Part shown: positions 48,963 to 56,641 of the stretch, one piece after another
Layout of the letters: every line of letters starts with the position of its first letter
Position numbering within the stretch: position 1 is the stretch's first letter
Source: Verrucomicrobiota bacterium
Lineage (GTDB): Bacteria; Verrucomicrobiota; Verrucomicrobiia; Limisphaerales; JADJPG01
Assembly (NCBI GenBank): GCA_016713365.1
Contig: JADJPG010000042.1
Coordinates: forward strand, 1 to 64,000
DNA: 64,000 nt
Direction of reading: 5' to 3'
Position numbers and translations under genes: made by a program
The notes under the pieces: generated by a model
The model's input: only the letters and a program-made list of their open reading frames with translations
The model's database searches: none
What the model was told of the DNA's origin: nothing

Positions 48963-49341
48963 GATTATGCGAAATGTACACGGATACCCGGCTCGTTCAA
49001 TATCAATCCTGTTCGATCCTTGAATTGAAAACGCCGTCACGACGGCGCGTTGGAACTCCGCCGTCCTCGTATGGGCGCCGACCAAACGCGCGCTCGATGG
49101 CGGAAGGCAACTCACATCTTGTCGAAGGCGTTTCAACATTCGACCGGCGAGCGTCGCCAGCCTCACTCGGATTCCTTCCGCGAAATGTTCGCCGTTCAAA
49201 AATCATTCGCTTTTCGCGGTGGGAACAGGTAGGCAAAGTCGCGATTCGGAAACACCACGCGGCATCATGGTTCTCGATCCGAACCAGATGCCGGCTCGTG
49301 CGTGGTTGTCTCCATCGTCTGAAAACGGATAAGGCTGACCG
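48963..49341. other. leader region of nuoH with large hairpin
   Basis: No convincing gene. It contains an imperfect hairpin at about 49256-49306 (arms CCACGC / GCGTGG and GGCATCATGGTTC / GAACCAGATGCC), 35 bp before the nuoH ATG. It may be a 5' UTR structure or a dispersed repeat. The rest resembles a degenerate frame on the minus strand that is not supported. Confidence 0.4.
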
Positions 49342-50544
49342 ATGGCTGAACAACTCGACCAACTCTTCGTGCATCTCAAGCACTGGCTGGTCGGTCATCT
49401 CCCGGACGCCTGGCAGCCGCTGGCCTCCATCCTCCTTTCGATCACGCCGGTGCTGATGGTTTTCCCTGGTCTCTTTGCGCTGACGACCGTCATCGAGCGC
49501 AAGGGCCTCGGGCGCATTCAAAACCGTCGCGGCCCGAATCGCGTCGGCATTCCGCTCACGAACATCCGGCTCGCCGGCTTCGGCCAGTTCATCGCGGACG
49601 GCATCAAGGCGCTCATCAAGGAAGACGTGGTGCCGCGCGCCGCGGACAAGGTCGTTCACTTCCTCGCGCCCATCGCGCTCGTCGTGCCCGTGCTGCTCGC
49701 CTACTCGGTGTTGCCCTTCGGCCGCAACATGGTGCCGCTCGATCTCGATGCCGGCGTGCTTTTCTTCTTCGCGGTCGGCTCGGCGACGGAGCTGTGCCTC
49801 TTCATGGCGGGCTGGTCGAGTCACAACAAGTATTCGCTGCTCGGCGCCATGCGGGCCATCGCGCAGATGATCAGCTACGAACTGCCGCTCATCTTGTCCG
49901 GAGTCGCGGTGATCATGGTCACCGGCACGCTCTCGCTGCCGAAGATTGTCGAGGCGCAGAACGTTTACACCGGCACCATCGCCCACTGGCACGTCTTCAC
50001 GCCGTGGGGACTCGCGGGCTTCATCCTGTTCTTCATCTCGTCGCTGGCGGAGGCGAACCGTTCGCCGTTCGACATGCCGGAAGCCGAGTCGGAGATCATC
50101 GCCGGTTACTTCGTGGAATATTCCGGGTTCAAGTTCGCGCTCTTCTTCCTCGGCGAATACCTCGGCCTCTTCGCCGTCGCGGGCTTCGGCATCACGCTCT
50201 TCCTCGGCGGCTGGACCGCGCCGTTCTCGTGGCTCACCTGGATTCCGAGCTGGGCATGGTTCATGGGCAAGCTCGTCACGATGATTGCCATCTACATCTG
50301 GATCCGCGGCACCGTCCCGCGTCTGCGCGCCGATCAGCTCATGAACTTCGCGTGGAAGTTCATGCTCCCGATGGCGCTGCTGAACATCGTCGTCACTGGC
50401 CTCTGGCACTTCACCGAACTGGCCGGCTGGAACATCGTCGTCCGCTGGCTCGTCTGCGCGGGAATCCTGATTGTGCCCTACCTGCTGCTCGGCCGCGCCT
50501 TCAAAGCCAAGGTCGGCCAACGCGAATATCGTTATGCGAGCTGA
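49342..50544 (+). CDS. nuoH: NADH-quinone oxidoreductase subunit H
   Basis: A 400-aa membrane subunit at the quinone-entry site of complex I. It has ERKGLGRIQNRRGPNRVGIP (about residues 52-71), DGIKALIKEDVVPRAADK, FMAGWSSHNKYSLLGAMRAI, and SSLAEANRSPFDMPEAESEI with GYFVEYSGFKFALFFLGEY, all hallmark motifs with the charged residues of the E-channel. About eight membrane helices. It opens a plus-strand run nuoH-J-K-L-M. The next gene is nuoJ, not nuoI. Confidence 0.96.
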   Translation: MAEQLDQLFVHLKHWLVGHLPDAWQPLASILLSITPVLMVFPGLFALTTVIERKGLGRIQNRRGPNRVGIPLTNIRLAGFGQFIADGIKALIKEDVVPRAADKVVHFLAPIALVVPVLLAYSVLPFGRNMVPLDLDAGVLFFFAVGSATELCLFMAGWSSHNKYSLLGAMRAIAQMISYELPLILSGVAVIMVTGTLSLPKIVEAQNVYTGTIAHWHVFTPWGLAGFILFFISSLAEANRSPFDMPEAESEIIAGYFVEYSGFKFALFFLGEYLGLFAVAGFGITLFLGGWTAPFSWLTWIPSWAWFMGKLVTMIAIYIWIRGTVPRLRADQLMNFAWKFMLPMALLNIVVTGLWHFTELAGWNIVVRWLVCAGILIVPYLLLGRAFKAKVGQREYRYAS

Positions 50545-50546
50545 GG

Positions 50547-50634
50547 TTCAACCACGGATAAACACGGCTGAAGGGTTGAAGAGTTCAGGGAGTTCGTGCC
50601 GCCTTTCGTGTTCTGGCGTGTTCCGCGGTTAACC
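50547..50634. repeat. imperfect inverted repeat in the nuoH-nuoJ gap
   Basis: Arms with AACCACGGATAAACACGG and GTGTTCCGCGGTTAACC are roughly complementary over the 126-bp gap. The type (CCACGGAT...CACGG) is a frequent dispersed repeat style in verrucomicrobial genomes. There is no coding content where nuoI would be expected. Confidence 0.6.
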
Positions 50635-50670
50635 GTTTCAACTCCGGGTCCATCGAGTCTTGGTTAACTC

Positions 50671-51171
50671 ATGACTCTCCCCTTCGCCATCATCGCGGGA
50701 CTCACGGTCGGCAGCGCCATCGCGGCGATGTCGTTGCGCAACCTCGTTCACTGCGCGCTGAGCCTCGTCGTGACCTTCGCGGGACTGGCCGCGCTCTTTC
50801 TCCAGCTCAACGCGCAGTTCGTCGGCTTCGCGCAAGTCCTCGTCTACGTCGGCGCGGTCGCCATCCTGATCGTGTTCGCCATCCTGCTCACGCGCAGCGC
50901 CGAGCCCGGGCCGCCCGCTTCGATGACCACCGGCGCAGGCTGGGGCATTGGCATTGCCGTCGCAGCTTTCCTGGCGATGGCCGGAGCCGTCACCTCCAGC
51001 GTCGTCATGCAACGAACCGCACCGCCGCCGTCCGACCTCACCGTTCGCGCCATTGGCCACAAGCTGATGACCGACTACGTGCTGCCGCTCGAAGTCATCG
51101 GCCTGCTGCTCACCGCCGCAATGATCGGCGCCGTCATCATCGCCATGCAGGAACGGAAGTCGAAACCATGA
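50671..51171 (+). CDS. nuoJ: NADH-quinone oxidoreductase subunit J
   Basis: A 166-aa membrane subunit of complex I with five predicted helices. FAGLAALFLQLNAQFVGFAQ followed by VLVYVGAVAILIVFAILL (about residues 34-71) is the NuoJ core, including the pi-bulge helix. The rest is a short loop and a last helix near the C-terminus. Its stop overlaps the nuoK start by 4 nt (ATGA). Confidence 0.93.
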   Translation: MTLPFAIIAGLTVGSAIAAMSLRNLVHCALSLVVTFAGLAALFLQLNAQFVGFAQVLVYVGAVAILIVFAILLTRSAEPGPPASMTTGAGWGIGIAVAAFLAMAGAVTSSVVMQRTAPPPSDLTVRAIGHKLMTDYVLPLEVIGLLLTAAMIGAVIIAMQERKSKP

Positions 51172-51479
51172 CCCCTCTCCACCACTACCTCCTCCTCAGC
51201 GCGCTGCTCTTCTGCATCGGCCTGGTCGGCGCGCTCACGCGGCGCAACGCCATCCTCGTCCTGATCGGCATCGAGCTGATGCTCAACGCGGCGAACCTGA
51301 ACTTCATCGCCTTCTGGCGCTACAGCCCGAACCCGGAGGCGTTGCACGGCGTGATGTTCGTCATCTTCGCCATCGCCATCGCCGCCGCCGAAGCCGCCGT
51401 CGGCCTCGCGCTCATCATCGCGATTTACCGCCACTACAAGACCACGAACCTCGATCAGGTCGACTCGATGAAGGGATGA
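51168..51479 (+). CDS. nuoK: NADH-quinone oxidoreductase subunit K
   Basis: A 103-aa, three-helix subunit of the proton-pumping arm. It has LFCIGLVGALTRRNAILVLI, GIELMLNAANLNFIAFWRY (the conserved membrane Glu) and FVIFAIAIAAAEAAVGLALI with the second conserved Glu. ATGA overlaps link it to nuoJ before and nuoL after. Confidence 0.96.
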   Translation: MTPLHHYLLLSALLFCIGLVGALTRRNAILVLIGIELMLNAANLNFIAFWRYSPNPEALHGVMFVIFAIAIAAAEAAVGLALIIAIYRHYKTTNLDQVDSMKG

Positions 51480-53716
51480 ACTTGCTCGTTGAATACCTCT
51501 GGCTGATTCCCGCGCTGCCGCTGCTGGCGGCGGGGTTGAGCGCGTTGATGAAACGTCCGTCGCGCACGGCGTCGGCGTCGCTCGCCATCGGGTCGATGGT
51601 GCTCGCGTTCTTCCTTTCCTGCGCCGGCTTAGTGAAGACGCTTGCGGACCCGGCGGTGCGGTTCACGCATAACTTCGACTGGTTCGTGCTCGGCGAGACG
51701 ACCTTCAAGCTTGGCTGGGTGCTCGACCCGCTCACGGCAGCGATGCTCGTGATGATCACGTTCGTCGGCACGCTGATCTTCATCTTCAGCGTCGGCTACA
51801 TGTCGCATGACGACAACTTCACGCGCTTCTTCACGTTCCTCTCGCTCTTCGCGGCGGCGATGCTCGGCCTCGTCATCGCGAACAATCTGCTCCTGCTCTT
51901 CATGTGCTGGGAGGTCGTTGGTCTCGCGAGTTATCTGCTCATCGGGTTCTGGTTCCATAAACCGAGCGCGGCGGCGGCGGCGAAGAAAGCCTTCATCACC
52001 ACGCGCATCGGCGACGTATTTTTCTTCCTCGGCATCCTCTGGCTCAGCGCGGAGACGGGCACGCTGCTCTTCTACACGACTGATGGCACGGGCTGCATGG
52101 AGCAAACCGCGCTCGCCAAGCTCGTCGCGCAATCGACCTGGATCGGCATGGGCCTAAGCACGGCGATTGGGCTGCTGCTCTTCTGCGGTGCGATCGGCAA
52201 GTCCGGCCAGGTGCCGTTGCACGTCTGGCTGCCGGACGCGATGGAAGGCCCGACACCCGTCAGCGCGCTCATCCACGCCGCGACGATGGTGGCGGCGGGC
52301 GTATTTCTCATCGCGCGTGTCTATCCGCTGATGTCCGCCACGCCAGAGTCGGTCGCCTACGCATCGCCCCCAGCCCAAGTCGCCGTGGCGCACGCTGGTG
52401 AGAAGCCGGCAGCTGCGCAGCCGAAGTTCACGGAAGTCGCGCTCAACGCCGAGGCGAAGTCGGGTGCTGCCAAAGCTGAAGAAGATCATTCCGCGCATCA
52501 ATTGCCGCCGGCCACAACGGCGCTGCAAGTCGTCACCTGGATCGGCGCCATCACCGCGTTGTTCGCTGCGCTCGTCGCCGTGGCGCAGACGGACATCAAA
52601 CGCATCCTCGCCTACTCGACGGTGTCTCAGCTCGGTTTCATGTTCATGGGCCTCGGCATGGGCGGCGTCGCGGTCGGGATGTTCCATCTGCTCACGCACG
52701 CGTTCTTCAAGGCGCTACTCTTCCTCGGTTCCGGCTCGGTCATCCACGGTTGCCACGAGGAGCAGGACATCCGGCGCATGGGCGGCTTGCGCAACTTGAT
52801 GCCCGTGACCTTCGCGACGTATGCCATCGGCATGTTGGCGCTCGCGGGATTCCCGCTGCTGTTCTCCGGCTTCTGGAGCAAGGACGAAATCCTGCACGCC
52901 GCGTGGCTGTGGGAGCCGAGCAAGTGGCCGTTCCTGATGGGCCTGTGCGGCGCGTTCCTCACCGCCTTCTACATGACGCGGCAAATGTGGTACGTGTTTT
53001 TTGCACCACGTAGCAGCGGACGTGAGTCAGCTCATTCTCATTCCCACGGACACCATGAAGATCAGAGCCGACTCACGTCGGCTGCTACAGAACCGCACGA
53101 ATCGCCGCCCGTGATGACCATCCCGCTCGGCATTTTGGCGACGTGCGCGATCTTCCTCAGCATCTTCGGCACGCCGGTCTGGCCGTGGTTCCACAGCTAT
53201 CTCAGCGGCCAAGTCGTTCACTTCACGCCGGCCATCGAACTTGGTACCGTGGCCGTAATGCTTGTTTCCGCCGTCATCTCAGTGGGTGGTATCTGGCTCG
53301 GCTGGACTTATTACTCACGTCGCGGCCCGAAGACCGCGGACGAACTCGACCCGCTCGAGAAACTTCAACCCGCCGCCTTCGCCACCCTGCGCGGGAAATT
53401 CTACATCGACGAGCTCTACGAGATGTCCGTCATTGCATGGAACGCCGCCTGTGCTCGCGCTTCGCGCTGGCTGGATGACGTAGTGTGGGACGGTGCGGTG
53501 CGCCTCGTCACGCTCGTCACGCTGATCTTCTCCTGGGCGAACCGGCTCATCGACGAGTTCGTGGTGAACCTCGGCTTCGACAAAAGCTGCGGAGGATTCC
53601 AGAGCGGCGCCCGGTTGCTCTCGCTTTGGCAAAACGGCCAGGTGCAACGTTACTTGCGGGTCATCGCGCTGGGCCTGACGATTGGCGCGCTCTTCTTCAT
53701 CTGGGGGTGCAAATGA
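51476..53716 (+). CDS. nuoL: NADH-quinone oxidoreductase subunit L
   Basis: A 746-aa antiporter-like proton pump, longer than the usual 610-660 aa. The core includes FTFLSLFAAAMLGLVIANNL, WEVVGLASYLLIGFWF, AAKKAFITTRIGDVFFFLGI, QVPLHVWLPDAMEGPTPVSA and IHAATMVAAGVFLIARV. Two insertions explain the extra length: a hydrophilic Ala/Glu/His-rich loop (52361-52520) and a 79-nt palindromic element read in frame (53010-53088; SSGRESAHSH... to TSAAT). The C-terminus retains the long lateral helix (YIDELYEMSVIAWNAAC onward). ATGA overlaps both neighbours. Confidence 0.95.
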   Translation: MNLLVEYLWLIPALPLLAAGLSALMKRPSRTASASLAIGSMVLAFFLSCAGLVKTLADPAVRFTHNFDWFVLGETTFKLGWVLDPLTAAMLVMITFVGTLIFIFSVGYMSHDDNFTRFFTFLSLFAAAMLGLVIANNLLLLFMCWEVVGLASYLLIGFWFHKPSAAAAAKKAFITTRIGDVFFFLGILWLSAETGTLLFYTTDGTGCMEQTALAKLVAQSTWIGMGLSTAIGLLLFCGAIGKSGQVPLHVWLPDAMEGPTPVSALIHAATMVAAGVFLIARVYPLMSATPESVAYASPPAQVAVAHAGEKPAAAQPKFTEVALNAEAKSGAAKAEEDHSAHQLPPATTALQVVTWIGAITALFAALVAVAQTDIKRILAYSTVSQLGFMFMGLGMGGVAVGMFHLLTHAFFKALLFLGSGSVIHGCHEEQDIRRMGGLRNLMPVTFATYAIGMLALAGFPLLFSGFWSKDEILHAAWLWEPSKWPFLMGLCGAFLTAFYMTRQMWYVFFAPRSSGRESAHSHSHGHHEDQSRLTSAATEPHESPPVMTIPLGILATCAIFLSIFGTPVWPWFHSYLSGQVVHFTPAIELGTVAVMLVSAVISVGGIWLGWTYYSRRGPKTADELDPLEKLQPAAFATLRGKFYIDELYEMSVIAWNAACARASRWLDDVVWDGAVRLVTLVTLIFSWANRLIDEFVVNLGFDKSCGGFQSGARLLSLWQNGQVQRYLRVIALGLTIGALFFIWGCK
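53010..53088. repeat. palindromic element inserted in frame in nuoL
   Basis: Terminal inverted repeats GTAGCAGCGGACGTGAGTCA and its near-complement ending CACGTCGGCTGCTAC. It is translated in frame as SSGRESAHSH...EDQSRLTSAAT in a loop between membrane helices. It is homologous to the element in nuoM, with a 12-nt longer centre. Confidence 0.9.
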
Positions 53717-55332
53717 ACAGCCTGCCGCTTCTCACCATTCTGACGCTCACGCCGCTGGTCGGAGCTGCCATCATTGCCGGGTTGGATTCGAAGCAGCGCT
53801 CGCTCGCGCGGGGGCTCGGCCTTTTCTTCAACGCGCTGGCGCTCGGAGTGGTGGCGTTGGTGTGGTCGAAGTTCAATTCGGCCTCGGGCGAGATCCAGTT
53901 CGTCGAACGCTATGGCTGGATACCGTCGGTCGGCGTCGAGTATTTCCTCGGCATCGATGGAATGGGTTTGCTGATGGTGCTGCTCACGGCGCTCATCGTT
54001 CCGTTTGGACTTCTCGCCTCTGGTAGCAGCCGACGTGAGTCGGCTCATTCTAGTTCCGAAGATCAGAGCGGACGCACGTCCGCTGCTACAAGTGACGCGG
54101 GCTCGCCCGCCTTCGTCTCTCTGTTGCTCTTCCTGCAAGCTGGTTTGTTTGGTGCGTTCACTGCGCTGAATTTCATCCACTGGTTTCTCTTCTACGAACT
54201 CACGCTGGTGCCAGCGTATTTCCTGATCAAGCTCTGGGGTGGTTCGCAGCGTTCCTCGGCGGCGAACCAGTTCTTCATCTACACGATGGTCGGAAGCGTG
54301 GCACTGCTGCTCTCGATGCTTGCGGTCTATCTCGTCTCGGGCAGCTTCGACCTGATCAAGCTGGCGGAGATGGGACGCTCCGGCGAACTTGCGTCACTCT
54401 TCAACGTCCGCATCGGCGGCTGGTACGACCTCTCGCCGCGCACGCTGTCGCTGGTGATTTTCTTCGGCGCGTTCCTGGGCTTCGCGGTGAAAGTGCCGGT
54501 CTGGCCGTTCCACACCTGGCTGCCCGCGACGTATTCCGAAGCGCCCACGGGCGTGTCGATGGTGCTCACCGGCGTGATGTCGAAGATGGGCGTCTACGGC
54601 TTCCTGCGCATCCTGCTCCCGATCTTCCCGAACGAGATGCAGATCATGCTCACGCCGTTGCTCTGGCTGGCGGTGGCGACGATCGTCTTCAGTGCGTGGG
54701 CGGCGATGATGCAGAAGGACCTTAAACGCATCGTGGCCTATTCCTCGATCAACCATCTCGGTTACTGCCTGCTCGGCGTGTTCGCGGTCGCGAGCTTCAC
54801 CGGGAGCGATCCGAAATGGACCACCGAGAAAGCTGCGGCTCTGAACGGCGTGATCGTCCAGATGTTCAATCACGGCATCACGGCGTCCGCGTTATTCTAC
54901 TTCGTCGGACTGATCGAACAGCGTGCCGGGCGTCGCGGACTCGATGACTTCGGCGGCTTGCGCAAGGTCGCGCCGGTCTTCTGCGGATTGATGGGCATCG
55001 CGTTGTTCGCGTCGCTTGGATTGCCCGGCCTGAACGGTTTCATCGGCGAGTTTCTGATCTTCAAGGGCGTCTTCCCGCTGGCGAAATGGGCGGCAGCGTT
55101 CTCGGCGATCGGTCTGCTGGTGACGGCGATTTTCCTCCTCACCATTCTGCAACGCGTCTGGAGCGGGCCGCTGGCAGAGCAGGGGAAAAGCTTCCCGGAT
55201 TTGACGCTGAAGGAACGACTCATTGTGCTGCCGGCGATCGTGCTGATGTTCGCGCTCGGCATCTGGCCGCAGCTGCTCCTGAAGGTGATCAACCCGACTG
55301 TGGTTCGGGTGGTCGACTCGATGAAGATGTAG
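53713..55332 (+). CDS. nuoM: NADH-quinone oxidoreductase subunit M
   Basis: A 539-aa antiporter-like pump. It has FLGIDGMGLLMVLLTALIVP, NFIHWFLFYELTLVPAYFLI (conserved Glu), FAVKVPVWPFHTWLPATYSE, APTGVSMVLTGVMSKMGVYG (conserved Lys), DLKRIVAYSSINHLGYCLLG and LGLPGLNGFIGEFLIFKGVF. A 67-nt palindromic element lies in frame at 54023-54089. ATG 53713 overlaps the nuoL stop (ATGA). No nuoN follows; the next gene is on the opposite strand. Confidence 0.96.
   Translation: MNSLPLLTILTLTPLVGAAIIAGLDSKQRSLARGLGLFFNALALGVVALVWSKFNSASGEIQFVERYGWIPSVGVEYFLGIDGMGLLMVLLTALIVPFGLLASGSSRRESAHSSSEDQSGRTSAATSDAGSPAFVSLLLFLQAGLFGAFTALNFIHWFLFYELTLVPAYFLIKLWGGSQRSSAANQFFIYTMVGSVALLLSMLAVYLVSGSFDLIKLAEMGRSGELASLFNVRIGGWYDLSPRTLSLVIFFGAFLGFAVKVPVWPFHTWLPATYSEAPTGVSMVLTGVMSKMGVYGFLRILLPIFPNEMQIMLTPLLWLAVATIVFSAWAAMMQKDLKRIVAYSSINHLGYCLLGVFAVASFTGSDPKWTTEKAAALNGVIVQMFNHGITASALFYFVGLIEQRAGRRGLDDFGGLRKVAPVFCGLMGIALFASLGLPGLNGFIGEFLIFKGVFPLAKWAAAFSAIGLLVTAIFLLTILQRVWSGPLAEQGKSFPDLTLKERLIVLPAIVLMFALGIWPQLLLKVINPTVVRVVDSMKM
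54023..54089. repeat. palindromic element inserted in frame in nuoM
   Basis: Arms GTAGCAGCCGACGTGAGTCG and CGGACGCACGTCCGCTGCTAC. It is read as SSRRESAHSSSEDQSGRTSAAT, the same phase as in nuoL. It lies in a loop after VPFGLLASG, before the helix FVSLLLFLQAGLFG. Confidence 0.9.
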
Positions 55333-55347
55333 TCGCTGCGGCGCGGG

Positions 55348-56010
55348 TCAGCGGCGGTTGGAGAGGACTTCCAGTGCGCGAATGGTGGCGGCGTTTCGTC
55401 CCTCGACGCCAAGCTTCTGAAAGACGCTTCCCATGTGCTGCTTCACCGTCTTTTCGCTCATCTCCAGAATTGCGGCGACGTCGGCGTTGCTCTTGCCTTG
55501 CGCGACCCAGAGCAGGACATCCGCTTCGCGACCGGTGAGATTGAGCTCGCGCTGGAGCGGGCCGGGTGAGCTGAAGTCCGGATTGAACCCTCCACCGCCA
55601 GACTGCGCGGCTTCTTCGAGACGTTCTTCAACCGCTTCGGCGCGAGCGAGGCGGGCGTGGACGGCGGCGAGCAGATCTTCGCGGATGACCGGCTTCGTCA
55701 AGTAATCGTCGGCGCCGAAATTCATGCCGACGCGGATGTCGGATTTGTCGCCCTTGGCGGTGAGGAAGATGAACGGCGTGGTGGCGAATTCCTTGATGGC
55801 GCGCAGCGATTGCACGACGCCGTAGCCGTCCATCTCCGGCATCATAACGTCACAGATAACAACATCCGGGCGTTCCTTCTTGGCGGTTTCCACGCCCACG
55901 GCGCCGTTCTCGGCGGTGACGACCTTGAAGCCTTCCATCTCCAGCAGCAGCGCGATGTTCCGGCGCATGGGTGCCTGGTCTTCGATGATTAAAATCTTTT
56001 TGGCGCTCAT
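55348..56010 (-). CDS. response regulator, REC plus LuxR-type HTH
   Basis: A 220-aa two-component regulator. The receiver domain has the phospho-acceptor Asp54 in VVICDVMMPEMDGYG, acidic pair IIEDQ at residues 8-12 and the switch Lys in YLTKP (about 106). A linker with a Gly run leads to a NarL/LuxR helix-turn-helix (LTGREADVLLWVAQGKSNAD, VAAILEMSEKTVKQHMGSVF). ATG 56010 is chosen because the receiver starts there; a longer frame runs through the inverted repeat upstream. It faces a globin gene, and a sensor kinase lies beyond, probably its partner. Confidence 0.93.
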   Translation of the reverse strand: MSAKKILIIEDQAPMRRNIALLLEMEGFKVVTAENGAVGVETAKKERPDVVICDVMMPEMDGYGVVQSLRAIKEFATTPFIFLTAKGDKSDIRVGMNFGADDYLTKPVIREDLLAAVHARLARAEAVEERLEEAAQSGGGGFNPDFSSPGPLQRELNLTGREADVLLWVAQGKSNADVAAILEMSEKTVKQHMGSVFQKLGVEGRNAATIRALEVLSNRR

Positions 56011-56061
56011 AGGTTTCGGGTGCGCTGATTGAGGCACAGGCGGCGGAGCTTGGCCATCCAA

Positions 56062-56118
56062 CAATGGTCGGAGGCAGCGGTCCGGCGGAACTCCGACCAA
56101 AGTCGGATCGCGAGGATC
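56062..56118. repeat. inverted repeat with TCCGACCAAAGTCGGA palindrome
   Basis: Arms TGGTCGGAG and CTCCGACCA at about 56065-56099, plus the palindrome TCCGACCAAAGTCGGA (56092-56107). The same 16-mer in reverse orientation is at 59818-59833. It sits in the 135-bp gap between the response regulator and globin starts. Confidence 0.6.
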
Positions 56119-56145
56119 CGCATCGCCCCGTAGTGTCATCTTCAC

Positions 56146-56604
56146 ATGACTGCTGATCAGATTCATCTGCTGCGACGATCGTTTGGCCGGGTTGAGCAAC
56201 AATCCCAGGTCGCTGCGCTGATTTTTTATCGCCGTTTGTTCGAGCTGGATCCCAGCTTGAGGCCGCTGTTCAAGAGCGACATTGAAACGCAGGCGGCGAA
56301 GTTGATGGACATGCTGGGGCTGGCGTTGAGTTTGACGAGCTGTCCCGGTGCTCTCGAGACGGAGCTGATCGAGTCCGGCGCCCGCCATGCCGGCTACGGC
56401 GCGCGGGATGAGCATTACGTGACGGTGGGTCAGGCGATGGTCACGATGCTTGAAGAGTCCCTCGGCGATGAGTTCACGCCAGCAACAAGAGAGGCGTGGA
56501 TCGCCTTCTACACATTTGCTTCCGAGACCATGAAACGCGGCGCGGCCCAGGCGTCGTTGATTTCAGGGAGCGCCTCCCCTCCGTCGCCAGAAGCGAGGAA
56601 GTAG
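56146..56604 (+). CDS. single-domain globin
   Basis: A 152-aa haem protein of the flavohaemoglobin-like globin type without a reductase domain. FYRRLFELDPSLRPLFKSDI is the B-helix/CD region; SGARHAGYGARDEHYVTVGQ includes the proximal His at about residue 90 (Tyr and Gln follow). It may bind oxygen or nitric oxide. It lies between a response regulator and a sensor kinase, both on the opposite strand, so a role in gas sensing or protection is suggested but not shown. Confidence 0.9.
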   Translation: MTADQIHLLRRSFGRVEQQSQVAALIFYRRLFELDPSLRPLFKSDIETQAAKLMDMLGLALSLTSCPGALETELIESGARHAGYGARDEHYVTVGQAMVTMLEESLGDEFTPATREAWIAFYTFASETMKRGAAQASLISGSASPPSPEARK

Positions 56605-56641
56605 TCTGACCTGCACGACATTCTCGTCGGTGAACCGCTGG

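Noticed and set aside
49003..50520. 505-codon open frame on the minus strand opposite nuoH
   Set aside because: Composition is Arg/Glu/His-rich with no domain, a typical antisense shadow of a GC-rich membrane-protein gene whose own motifs are unmistakable.
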